Positions 16,594-24,257 of a stretch of DNA of 27,462 bases are shown one piece after another (the stretch's first letter is position 1; every line of letters begins with the position of its first letter). The DNA comes from a virus. Under the pieces are notes generated by a model. That model saw only the letters and a program-made list of their open reading frames with translations, made no database searches and was not told the DNA's origin. Location: the IMG/VR virus record IMGVR_UViG_3300013132_000210, positions 1-27,462 of that record. The stretch is one strand, 5' to 3'. Position numbers and translations under genes: made by a program.

Positions 16594-19500
16594 ATGGCAC
16601 AACTTAATTCACCTGGTGTAACAGTCACCGTTGTTGACGAGAGTTTTTATACTCCAGCCGCACCAAGCACAGTACCACTAATTGTAATAGCAACAGAAGA
16701 AAACAAACCTAACGGAGCCAATACTGGTATTGCTTCTGGTACGCTAAAGGCTAATTCTGGTTTAGCATATTTAATTACAAGTCAGCGAGAATTGTCAGAG
16801 ATTTTTGGAATCGCCAGTTTTAAAACTGATGCTAACAATAATCCTATTCATGCTGGTGAGCAGAATGAATATGGCTTACACGCCGCGTATAGTTACTTAG
16901 GTGTTAGCAATAGAGCATATGTTGTAAGAGCAGATGTAGACTTAGGTGCTATTAATGCTAGAGCAGAGCTACCAAAAGCAGCCCCTAACAATGGAACTCA
17001 TTGGTTAGACACTTTACAGAGTGATTGGGGAATATTTGAGTGGAATGGTGATCCTAAAGGAACTGGTAAAGGTCAAACTTTTACCAAGAAAAAATTAACA
17101 CCGATCACTGATACAAATAAAGTCGTCGATTACGCAGGTGGTGATTATACTCCTAAATCAAGTATAGGTGCTGTTGGTGATTATGCTATTGTTAGTTTAA
17201 TGAATTTAGATACAGATTATGCTGATCCAGATGCTATTTGGTATAAGAGTCCAGGTAACGGTACCAGCGTTAATCAAGGTGATTGGGTTTTAGTAGGAAG
17301 TCAGGATTGGAAAGATAGTTGGCCAATTCAAGTATCTTCAAAAGCAAATGTAAGTGCAGCAGCAGGATTAACGTTGGTGTTTGATGCTAATCCAAGTATT
17401 GCCGGTCTCGAGACTATAACATTGGATGCTTCAGGTGACATAAATGACTATGTTAATGATATTAATAGTTTTAGTAGTACAATTAGAGCTGGAATAACCA
17501 AAAGTGGTAGATTAGCATTGTATTTAAGTGGTAATGCTAAAAGTATAACAATAGATCCAACTAGTACAGCCTTAACAGCATTAGGCATATCAAGCGGTAC
17601 TTTTTACGAACCATCATATGAATCTAGTCCACATACTAGAGTACCTGCATGGAAAAAGCCAACAACTGGATTTCCAGGAGATCCATATCCTAGACCAACA
17701 GGAAGTGTTTGGTTAAAATCAACTAATAGTGCTGGTGGAGCAAATATTGTACTAAAGAGATTTAATAGTGATAGTTTGTCTTGGGAAGTTCTTAGCACAC
17801 CTATATCTTCTAATAACATTCAAGCAATTACAGATCTAGATAAAACAGGCGGTTTAGGAATTCCAGCAGGAACAATTTATATTCAACATAATCCTGATGA
17901 ACTTGATGTACAGGCATTTGGTACTAATAGTGCTGATCTTTCTAAATTAAAATTTTTCAGAAAAAGATCAAGTGGGTCTACTAAAGTAGTTAGTTCAAAA
18001 GTTACTAATACATTTTTTAGTAGCGGTTCAAAGACATTTAGTATTTCAGAGTCTATTGCAGGTTCTTTCGTAGGGTCATCTTTAGTATCTATTTCGGTTT
18101 CTTTGAATGGTGATGCTGATGATGCTGATGTTATTGCTGGTGCTATAAATAGCGCTGGTTTAGTTAATGTCAGTGCAGAAGTAGATGCTCAAAATCGTGT
18201 TGTAGTTATTCATAAACTAGGCGGCGAAATTAGATTCCAAGATCCAAATAATCTATTGTATGATTTATTTTCTTTTGGAAGTACAGATAAAGATAAGAAC
18301 TTATATCCTGATACAGGAGTATTTGATTTTAAAGCATCTTTATGGGAACCTTTAAGATTCACAGCCAGTAATGAAGCCCCAACAAGTCTAACAGCAGATC
18401 AAACATTATGGTATAATAGTATCGTTGATGAGGTCGATATTATGGTACACAATGGTACTACCTGGGTAGGTTATCAAAACTTTAACGGATTTACAGGAAC
18501 AGATCAAAATGGACCAATTGTAAGTGCTACAAGACCTGTAAAGCAAAGTGATGGTGTTACTGACTTAGTAAGTAACGATTTATGGATTGATACAAGCGAT
18601 ATTGATAATTATCCACAAATTTATAGATTTGATTTATCAAAATCTGGACCAATATCTACTAGATGGGTTTTAATTGATAAAACAGATCAGAGCAGTGAAG
18701 AAGGGATTTTATTTGCTGATGCAAGATGGAGTACAAGTGGATCAAAATCTGAACCTGGTGTAATCCAAGAACTATTAAGTAGTGATCATTTGGACCATGA
18801 TGCTCCAGATCCTACGCTTTATCCTAAAGGAATGCTTTTATGGAATATGCGTAGAAGTGGATTTAATGTTAAAAAGTTTGTTCAAAATTACATTAATATT
18901 GACGATGAAAATAAACGAATCACATTAATTGATACAAGCTCATTATTGCCATATAATCCAATAATGAGTAATTATTATCCTCATCGTTGGGTAACAGTCA
19001 GTGGTAACCAACAAAATGGTGCTGGCAACTTTGGACGTATTGCACAACGTAGAGTGATTGTTGAATCACTACAGGCAGTTGTTAATAGTTCAAGAGATAT
19101 ACGTGAAGAAGCAAGAGTCTTTAACTTAACTGCTTGCCCAGGATATCCAGAACTAATTGGCGAATTAATTAACCTAAACTATGACAGAGGCTTAACAGCA
19201 TTTATAGTTGGTGATACACCAGCAAGATTAACTCCAGATGCTACAAGTCTTAAGGCATGGGGCGATAATTTAAGATTAGCCTTTGAGGATAACGATGAAG
19301 GTGGTGCAAGTTATGATGAATACTTAGGTATGTTTTATCCATGGGGATTCACAAGTGATAACTTTGGACGTAACATTGTAGTACCTCCAAGCCATATGAT
19401 GCTTAGAACTATTGCCTTAAGTGATAGCGTAAGTTTTCCATGGTTTGCACCAGCAGGTACACGTCGAGGCGGAATTACTAATGCTAGTAGTGTAGGTTAT

Positions 19501-19971
19501 ATAGATAAAGAAGGCGAATTTGTAACGGTGGCTCTAAACACAGGAGCACGTGATACATTATATGATGTTAAGATTAATCCAATTACATTCTTTACAGGTG
19601 TTGGCCTAGTGAACTTTGGTCAGAAGACTCGTGCTAAGAATGCAAGTGCAATGGATAGAATTAATGTTGCAAGACTTGTAGTGTATATACGTAGACAGTT
19701 AGACATATTGGCTAAACCATATATTTTCGAACCTAATGATAAGATCACTAGGGACGAATTAAAAGGTGCAGTAGAAAGTTTAATGCTAGAGTTAACAGGT
19801 CAAAGAGCGTTGTATGATTACATTGTAGTTTGTGATGAATCAAATAATACACCAAGCAGGATTGATAGAAATGAATTGTGGTTAGATATTGCTATTGAAC
19901 CTGTTAAAGCAGTAGAATTTATTTATATTCCATTGAGATTGAAAAACACAGGTGAAATCGCTGGTCTATAA
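16594..19971 (+). CDS. 18: Contractile tail sheath protein (gp18-like)
   Basis: The N-terminus (LNSPGVTVTVVDESFYTPA, then PLIVIATEENKP) is the hallmark opening of T4-type sheath proteins. The C-terminus carries RINVARLVVYIRRQLD, PYIFEPND and an ELWLDIAIEPVKAVEFIYIPL strand, the domain that links sheath subunits into the contractile mesh. The conserved sheath core resumes around residue 725 (LYPKGMLLWNMRRSGFNV). At 1125 residues it is about 470 longer than T4 gp18 (659). The extra length lies in the middle (about residues 180-720), where short Trp-rich motifs such as SVWLKST, TLWYNS and DLWIDTS recur. This is where outward-facing domains are inserted in sheath proteins. It is directly followed by the tube gene, as in T4. 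Confidence 0.95.
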   Translation: MAQLNSPGVTVTVVDESFYTPAAPSTVPLIVIATEENKPNGANTGIASGTLKANSGLAYLITSQRELSEIFGIASFKTDANNNPIHAGEQNEYGLHAAYSYLGVSNRAYVVRADVDLGAINARAELPKAAPNNGTHWLDTLQSDWGIFEWNGDPKGTGKGQTFTKKKLTPITDTNKVVDYAGGDYTPKSSIGAVGDYAIVSLMNLDTDYADPDAIWYKSPGNGTSVNQGDWVLVGSQDWKDSWPIQVSSKANVSAAAGLTLVFDANPSIAGLETITLDASGDINDYVNDINSFSSTIRAGITKSGRLALYLSGNAKSITIDPTSTALTALGISSGTFYEPSYESSPHTRVPAWKKPTTGFPGDPYPRPTGSVWLKSTNSAGGANIVLKRFNSDSLSWEVLSTPISSNNIQAITDLDKTGGLGIPAGTIYIQHNPDELDVQAFGTNSADLSKLKFFRKRSSGSTKVVSSKVTNTFFSSGSKTFSISESIAGSFVGSSLVSISVSLNGDADDADVIAGAINSAGLVNVSAEVDAQNRVVVIHKLGGEIRFQDPNNLLYDLFSFGSTDKDKNLYPDTGVFDFKASLWEPLRFTASNEAPTSLTADQTLWYNSIVDEVDIMVHNGTTWVGYQNFNGFTGTDQNGPIVSATRPVKQSDGVTDLVSNDLWIDTSDIDNYPQIYRFDLSKSGPISTRWVLIDKTDQSSEEGILFADARWSTSGSKSEPGVIQELLSSDHLDHDAPDPTLYPKGMLLWNMRRSGFNVKKFVQNYINIDDENKRITLIDTSSLLPYNPIMSNYYPHRWVTVSGNQQNGAGNFGRIAQRRVIVESLQAVVNSSRDIREEARVFNLTACPGYPELIGELINLNYDRGLTAFIVGDTPARLTPDATSLKAWGDNLRLAFEDNDEGGASYDEYLGMFYPWGFTSDNFGRNIVVPPSHMMLRTIALSDSVSFPWFAPAGTRRGGITNASSVGYIDKEGEFVTVALNTGARDTLYDVKINPITFFTGVGLVNFGQKTRAKNASAMDRINVARLVVYIRRQLDILAKPYIFEPNDKITRDELKGAVESLMLELTGQRALYDYIVVCDESNNTPSRIDRNELWLDIAIEPVKAVEFIYIPLRLKNTGEIAGL

Positions 19972-19973
19972 GG

Positions 19974-19981
19974 CATAAATA
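19974..19981 (+). promoter_or_regulatory. Late promoter upstream of tail tube gene
   Basis: CATAAATA at 19974-19981 has the ATAAATA core of the T4 late promoter. It lies just after the sheath stop and 22 nt before the tube ATG. A GGAG ribosome site (19990-19993) falls between it and the ATG, giving a normal leader. Confidence 0.55.
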
Positions 19982-20003
19982 AGAATAACGGAGCTAAAAA
20001 ACT

Positions 20004-20666
20004 ATGGCAATCGCAACATTAAATAAATTCACAGTACCTCTAGCAAGCGACAGTACTAACCCAACTCAAGGCATGTTAATGCCTAAACTCAAATATCGTT
20101 TTAGAATTATGTTTGAGAATTTTGGTGTTACAAGTCCTTCAACAGAGTTGACCAAGCAGGTACAAACTGCTGCTAAGCCTAACGTTCAATTCCAAAATCA
20201 AGTTATTGAAACTTATAATAGCAAGATTAATTATGCTGGTAAACCAGCATGGCAAGCTATAGCAATTGTACTTAGAGATGATCAAAGTGGAAATGTAAGC
20301 AAACTTGTTGGTGAGCAAATGCAGAAACAGTTTGATTTCTTCGAACAGTCAAGTGCAGGTGCTGCTGCTGATTATAAGTTTTTAATGAGAATAGAAATTA
20401 CAGAAGGCGGTAACGGTGCGTTTAAACCTAATGTATTAGAGACCTGGGAGTGTTATGGTTGTTATGTTACACAAGCTAACTGGCAATCATTAAGTTATGC
20501 TGAAGCGGCCCCACAAACAATAGACTTAACAATACAACCTGATAATTGTATTCAAATTGCTAAAGGTAGCGGTGTTGGTGCAGTTACTCCACAACAACAA
20601 CTCAGAAACAAGGTTGTTGGCAGCGGTGGTGTATCTACTGGTGCTGGTTCTGCTGGTGGTGCATAA
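20004..20666 (+). CDS. 19: Tail tube protein (gp19-like)
   Basis: This 220-residue protein follows the sheath gene with the pattern of T4-type tube subunits. It has an N-terminal strand with MPKLKYRFRIMFENFG, a central KPAWQAIAIVLRDD segment, a QMQKQFDFFEQSS helix and LETWECYGCYVTQANWQSL, with a late IDLTIQPDNCIQ strand. Tube subunits stack as hexamer rings inside the sheath and form the channel for DNA. A Gly/Ser/Ala-rich tail ends the protein. A clear intrinsic terminator follows the gene. Confidence 0.92.
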   Translation: MAIATLNKFTVPLASDSTNPTQGMLMPKLKYRFRIMFENFGVTSPSTELTKQVQTAAKPNVQFQNQVIETYNSKINYAGKPAWQAIAIVLRDDQSGNVSKLVGEQMQKQFDFFEQSSAGAAADYKFLMRIEITEGGNGAFKPNVLETWECYGCYVTQANWQSLSYAEAAPQTIDLTIQPDNCIQIAKGSGVGAVTPQQQLRNKVVGSGGVSTGAGSAGGA

Positions 20667-20679
20667 CTAGTTTTAAAAT

Positions 20680-20704
20680 AAAAAAGGGCCTTGTGCCCTT
20701 TTTT
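20680..20704 (+). terminator. Intrinsic terminator after tail tube gene
   Basis: A-run plus GGGC (20680-20689) pairs with GCCC plus T-run (20695-20704) around a 5-nt loop. The GC core is 4 bp, flanked by A:T pairs, and the 3' arm ends in six T residues. It should work as a Rho-independent terminator and may act in both directions because of its A/T symmetry. Confidence 0.88.
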
Positions 20705-20740
20705 ATTGGGTGAACATTATACTAGCACTTAATTTTAGTA

Positions 20741-20748
20741 TATAAATA
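20741..20748 (+). promoter_or_regulatory. Perfect T4-type late promoter TATAAATA
   Basis: TATAAATA at 20741-20748 is a perfect T4 late-promoter match, placed between the terminator at 20680-20704 and the ATG at 20754. With a start point 6-7 nt past the motif, transcription would begin at or beside the ATG, and no Shine-Dalgarno sequence is present. Confidence 0.65.
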
Positions 20749-20753
20749 ATATT

Positions 20754-21827
20754 ATGGCAAGTAAAATAAATTCTTATCTAAGTAGTTTAGGTAGCGCAAT
20801 TCTTAGTCCAAAAGGACAAATGGGTGATTGGCAACATGCTGCCCGTACTTTTGTTGACGACTATTTTAGATTAGCCCCTAAGGCTAAGTTTTTATTTCAT
20901 GTTTATTTTGACATTAATCCTGGTGCTGTTTTAATGCCACAATTAACTCAAAGACATAGAACTGAGTTAGGATTGCTAGTAAGATCAGTAGAATTACCAA
21001 GATTTAATATTAAAACACAAACTCTAAATCAATATAATAGAAAGAAAGTTGTTCAACTAACCCATGATTATGGACCAATGACATTTAAGTTTATAGATGA
21101 TAGGGCTCATATCGTTAATATGATGTGGCAATCTTATTACAAATATTATTATGCTGACCCTATTACAGCAGAAGTTAGCGGTGCTTATAAAAGAAATGCC
21201 TACAATGGATATAATTTTATTAAAGGGCCACATGGTTTTGATAATAATTCAACTATACCTTTCTTTAAAGAGATAACATTGTATCAGATTAATAAAAGAG
21301 AGTATGTGAGCTATACTTTAGTAAATCCTTTAATAACAAGTTTTGTGCATGATCAAGTAAGTACAAGCGATCAAGGTTCAAATCCAGCAGAATGCCAAAT
21401 GACATTAAATTTTGAAGCAGTGAAATATGATTCAGGTAGTGTTAGGTCAGGAAAAATAAAAGGATTTGCTCAAGATCATTATGATAAAGCACCAAGCCCT
21501 TTAAGTTCATTTGGTGGCGGCACAGCCAGTGTATTTGGAACGGGCGGAGTATTGGATGGTGTAGCAGATACATTAGGTGCATTTCAACGTGGTAATATAG
21601 TAGATGCTGCTATAAGTGCTATAAACACATATCAAAATGGTAAAAGCATTAATAAACAAGGTGCAAAACAAGAGTTAACAAATTTAGCAGCCGGTGCTGT
21701 AGCAGGTGCAGTAGTATCAGGAGTAAATGCTCTGAGAGGAACACAGTTTCCCATAATAAATACTTCATCAAATAAAACAGTGGCCAGCCCTACATTTGCT
21801 TCTAATCCTAGTGATAGTGGACCATGA
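20754..21827 (+). CDS. Tail tube-fold baseplate protein (gp48/gp54-type candidate)
   Basis: This 357-residue protein has the tube-fold pattern seen in T4-like tube-initiator proteins: a KAKFLFHVYFDI strand, then ELGLLVRSVELPRF (from residue 71), a LNQYNRKKVVQ segment, and MTFKFIDDRAHIVNMMWQSYYKYYY. Similar proteins recur beside tail genes in marine T4-like phages. Its length is close to T4 gp48 (364) and gp54 (320), so it may cap the baseplate hub and start the tube; which one cannot be decided. The C-terminal third is Gly/Ser/Ala-rich, ending in an Ala/Val-rich segment (AAGAVAGAVVSGV) that could be a flexible or membrane-active tail. It is isolated from the tube gene by a terminator and begins immediately after TATAAATA. 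Confidence 0.55.
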   Translation: MASKINSYLSSLGSAILSPKGQMGDWQHAARTFVDDYFRLAPKAKFLFHVYFDINPGAVLMPQLTQRHRTELGLLVRSVELPRFNIKTQTLNQYNRKKVVQLTHDYGPMTFKFIDDRAHIVNMMWQSYYKYYYADPITAEVSGAYKRNAYNGYNFIKGPHGFDNNSTIPFFKEITLYQINKREYVSYTLVNPLITSFVHDQVSTSDQGSNPAECQMTLNFEAVKYDSGSVRSGKIKGFAQDHYDKAPSPLSSFGGGTASVFGTGGVLDGVADTLGAFQRGNIVDAAISAINTYQNGKSINKQGAKQELTNLAAGAVAGAVVSGVNALRGTQFPIINTSSNKTVASPTFASNPSDSGP

Positions 21828-22192
21828 GTAATATTAATTTACCCGTCGAAATAAATAAAGATCAAAAAGAAGTAAGACAGTTTTTTAATACTTACTTTGA
21901 TCAGGAAATAAGTTTCCCTAGTAATCTTATTGATGCTGTAGTCGGTTTTTTCGTCAAAAGAGGGTTTGATGAACAAGTTGCTCGTAGCACCGGCATTGTG
22001 CTACTTAACCAATCAAGATTAGATAATATAAATGTTTTTATTTTATTAGATAGATTAAAAACTTTAACAGATGTTCAGTTAGGCCAAGTTATAACTCAAA
22101 TAATGAATAATTATAGAATACAGACTAGTGTACTGGGATTTAAAACAAGTAGTAAAGATAATACTTATGAAAGCAGAAATATTCTTATATGA
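21824..22192 (+). CDS. Small conserved-looking virion-region protein, unknown function
   Basis: The 122-residue protein starts inside the last codons of the tube-fold gene (ATGA overlap at 21824-21827) and overlaps the next gene in the same way (22189-22192), so it is tightly coupled to both. It is mostly helical: a FPSNLIDAVVGFFVKRGFDEQVARSTGI segment read as two helices, then LDRLKTLTDVQLGQVITQIMNN. It ends with a short YRIQTSVLGFK and ESRNILI tail. I recall similar small proteins at this position in marine T4-like phages, but no function is established here. A baseplate or tail-assembly role is plausible from position. Confidence 0.55.
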   Translation: MSNINLPVEINKDQKEVRQFFNTYFDQEISFPSNLIDAVVGFFVKRGFDEQVARSTGIVLLNQSRLDNINVFILLDRLKTLTDVQLGQVITQIMNNYRIQTSVLGFKTSSKDNTYESRNILI

Positions 22193-22626
22193 GTAAGTTT
22201 GCTAAAGGTAAATTTACTCCAAAAAATCCAGAAAAATATGTAGGCTTAAAAAATCCTTTATATCGTAGTAGTTGGGAATGGGCTTTTATGAACTTCTGTG
22301 ACAATAATCCTAGCATACAAAGATGGGCTAGTGAGTCAATAAAAATACCTTATCGTAATCCTGTTACAAATAGACAAACTGTTTATGTACCAGATTTTTT
22401 TATACAATATGTTGACAAAGTTGGTCGTATGCATAGCGAACTTATAGAGATTAAACCACAAAATCAACAGGTAATGGAAAAGGTAGGACGTAATGCAGCA
22501 AGGGCTACAGCATATGTGGTCAATCAGGCTAAGTGGGCCGCTGCTACTAGTTGGTGTAAGAACAATGGAATAAAGTTTCGTGTGCTCAATGAAACAGATA
22601 TTTTCCATAACGGCCAAACAAGATAA
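22189..22626 (+). CDS. 4: Head completion nuclease-fold protein, T4 gp4-like
   Basis: This 145-residue protein matches T4 gp4 (also called gp50/65) in opening, size and motif order: KGKFTPKNPEKYVG, YRSSWEWAFM and IPYRNPV. It carries the TnsA/PD-(D/E)XK nuclease-like residues E30, D69 (in VPDFF) and E87-x-K89 (in IEIKP). gp4 acts after DNA packaging to complete the head so that it can join the tail. All three catalytic positions are present, so nuclease activity is possible. It overlaps the preceding small gene by 4 bases and is followed by the small terminase after 7 bases. Confidence 0.87.
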   Translation: MSKFAKGKFTPKNPEKYVGLKNPLYRSSWEWAFMNFCDNNPSIQRWASESIKIPYRNPVTNRQTVYVPDFFIQYVDKVGRMHSELIEIKPQNQQVMEKVGRNAARATAYVVNQAKWAAATSWCKNNGIKFRVLNETDIFHNGQTR

Positions 22627-22629
22627 ATA
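22622..22629 (+). promoter_or_regulatory. Possible late promoter upstream of small terminase
   Basis: GATAAATA at 22622-22629 overlaps the gp4 stop codon and ends 4 bases before the ATG at 22634. The bases between include AAGG, a weak ribosome site. It may be a late promoter giving a very short leader, or only a coincidence of the stop codon and AT-rich sequence. Confidence 0.4.
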
Positions 22630-22633
22630 AGGT

Positions 22634-23110
22634 ATGACAAAAAAACTTGAAGAAGTTCTCAATTTACCAGAGAACAAGAAAATTATCAAAGAAGAAAAGA
22701 AACAGCACGAAAAGCCTGAATCTTTTATGCGTGATATTGCTGAGTTTGATAAGATCAGTGCAGCATTACCACAGGTCAAGGGTTTAGGGGATCTAAGCGA
22801 CAGTGAATTTGATGAATTAGCACAACGTGCTACAAATGCCTATGATGACTTAATGGATTTGGGTATGAATGTAGAATCACGTTATAGTGGACGTATTTTT
22901 GAAGTAGCAGGCACTATGCTTAAGAATGCTATTGATGCTAAAGCAGCCAAGATGGATAAAAAACTCAAAATGATTGAGTTACAGATTAAAAAGGCTAAAC
23001 TAGATCAAGATGCTGAATCAGATGCAGCCAAGGGTATAAACATTCCTGGAGATGGATTCATAGTAACTGATCGCAATAGCCTGCTTGAAAAATTAAAGAA
23101 TATGAAATAA
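22634..23110 (+). CDS. 16: Terminase small subunit (gp16-like)
   Basis: The 158-residue protein is close to T4 gp16 in length (164) and layout. An acidic N-terminus with PENKKIIKEEKK and a DELAQRATNAYDDL helix comes first. Then comes a central helix pair where RIFEVAGTMLKNAIDAKAAK parallels the gp16 'MEVFATLMG' helix. The Lys-rich coiled-coil segment MDKKLKMIELQIKKAKL matches the region that forms the small-terminase ring. The C-terminal IVTDRNSLLEKLKNM resembles the 'VFMGSPTELMDEI' tail that contacts the large subunit. It regulates packaging initiation and stimulates the gp17 ATPase. Two unknown genes lie between it and gp17, unlike T4 where the subunits are adjacent. Confidence 0.78.
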   Translation: MTKKLEEVLNLPENKKIIKEEKKQHEKPESFMRDIAEFDKISAALPQVKGLGDLSDSEFDELAQRATNAYDDLMDLGMNVESRYSGRIFEVAGTMLKNAIDAKAAKMDKKLKMIELQIKKAKLDQDAESDAAKGINIPGDGFIVTDRNSLLEKLKNMK

Positions 23111-23113
23111 ATA
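23106..23113 (+). promoter_or_regulatory. Possible late promoter after small terminase
   Basis: AATAAATA at 23106-23113 overlaps the gp16 stop and lies 18 nt before the ATG at 23132. This would give a short leader with a weak GGAA ribosome site. It is one of several ATAAATA motifs at structural gene starts here. Confidence 0.4.
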
Positions 23114-23131
23114 TAGTATACTGGAACAATT

Positions 23132-23698
23132 ATGAGTACTTTTAAACAATATCTTGCAGAAAGCAAAAAAGTCTATCAATTTAAGGTAAAAATTGCTGGC
23201 GACGTAGCCAAGAATCAAGTCGAAGCAATGAAAATTGCATTAAGCAAATACGATTGTACTAGCATAAGCGCACCTAAAAGAACTCCAATAACAGAAACTC
23301 CACTAGAATTTCCAAATATTAAAAACAGTCACGTACATATTTTTGATGTAACCTGTAATTATCCTGGTAGTCCTCACGAAATATCAGCAGCACTAGCAGA
23401 AATGTTAAGATTAAGTGCAGGACATATTATTGTTAGAACTGATGCAGAACAAATAGAACAAGATTTGGCTCTAGCAGGTAAAAACAGAATAGGAACAAAA
23501 GCACCAGCACTATTAAACAATCCAAACTTAGAGGATGTTAATGGTCAGGATTTAGTTGGTGAAAAGAAAATGATGAGTTTTCTAAAAGAGTTAGAAAAAA
23601 GTAATCATAGTGGTACAATATATAAAGGTGTAAATGATCAATTATTAGCCAAGAGCGCTCCTACTGCATCAGCACCTAAGTCAAACAAAGGACGCTAA
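23132..23698 (+). CDS. Unknown phage protein with MSTFKQYL-type N-terminus
   Basis: No function is recognised. The 188-residue protein begins MSTFKQYLAESKK, a short amphipathic start (M-x-TF-[KR]-x-[FY]-L) common in proteins of marine T4-like phages. Two beta-alpha segments follow: VYQFKVKIAGDVAKNQVEAM and the HVHIFDVTCNYPG to SAALAEMLRLSAGHIIV stretch. The C-terminus is charged and Ser/Lys-rich, probably disordered. It sits between gp16 and gp17 and is spaced 1 base from the next unknown gene, so a role in packaging or head assembly is possible. This is positional inference only. Confidence 0.6.
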   Translation: MSTFKQYLAESKKVYQFKVKIAGDVAKNQVEAMKIALSKYDCTSISAPKRTPITETPLEFPNIKNSHVHIFDVTCNYPGSPHEISAALAEMLRLSAGHIIVRTDAEQIEQDLALAGKNRIGTKAPALLNNPNLEDVNGQDLVGEKKMMSFLKELEKSNHSGTIYKGVNDQLLAKSAPTASAPKSNKGR

Positions 23699-23699
23699 T

Positions 23700-24257
23700 A
23701 TGGATTTTAATAAATTATATAAAAAGATAGCAGATTTAGATCAAGGTCGTCAAATTCTAAAAGAGAGTGAACAACCTGTAGAAGAATGTGGCATGATGGG
23801 TATGAGCCCAATGGGTGGTATGGATGATCGCCCAACTACAATGAGTGTTAATATGAATGCCAGTGGTGCAGAAGGCATTCGTGAACTACTAAACATTCTA
23901 CAAGGCAAGGGTGATGACGGCTTGGGTGGTCCAGATGGTGGTCCAGCAGGCGTATTAATAGGTATGGATGGCCCAGATGGTGGTGATGAGATGGGACCAG
24001 ATGGTGCTCCTGATATGCATGGTGACGATGAAGAGCCAGGTCAAAAACCTATGTTAGGTAAAGGTCCAGAAATGGATGAGGAATATGCCAATTCGCCACA
24101 GCCAGAAATGAGTGGTGTAGATACAGTAATACCTACAGGTGATGATATGAATAGCAAAGGTCGTGAAGCGCCTAAAGTTAACGGTGGTGGTAATCCTCTA
24201 GCAGAAAATCTACGTGGCAAACTTACAGCATTATATCACGAAATAAAAACTAGATAA
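23700..24257 (+). CDS. Acidic Gly/Met/Asp-rich protein of unknown function
   Basis: No function is recognised. The 185-residue protein has an N-terminal helix (FNKLYKKIADLDQGRQIL), then TTMSVNMNASGAEGIREL, followed by a low-complexity Gly/Asp/Pro/Met region (about residues 73-130). It ends with EEYANSPQPEMSGVDT and GNPLAENLRGKLTALYHEIK. Proteins of this type with the same NMNASG and NPLAE elements are familiar beside structural genes of marine T4-like phages. Its stop overlaps the gp17 start (TAATG at 24255-24259), so it is translationally coupled to the large terminase. A scaffold-like or chaperone role is conceivable but unsupported by a specific motif. Confidence 0.6.
   Translation: MDFNKLYKKIADLDQGRQILKESEQPVEECGMMGMSPMGGMDDRPTTMSVNMNASGAEGIRELLNILQGKGDDGLGGPDGGPAGVLIGMDGPDGGDEMGPDGAPDMHGDDEEPGQKPMLGKGPEMDEEYANSPQPEMSGVDTVIPTGDDMNSKGREAPKVNGGGNPLAENLRGKLTALYHEIKTR

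Noticed and set aside
18141-18155. TATAAATA inside the sheath gene as a late promoter
   Set aside because: It is internal to the sheath coding sequence with no gene start nearby, so it is best taken as chance and as a reminder that the motif is not specific in AT-rich DNA.
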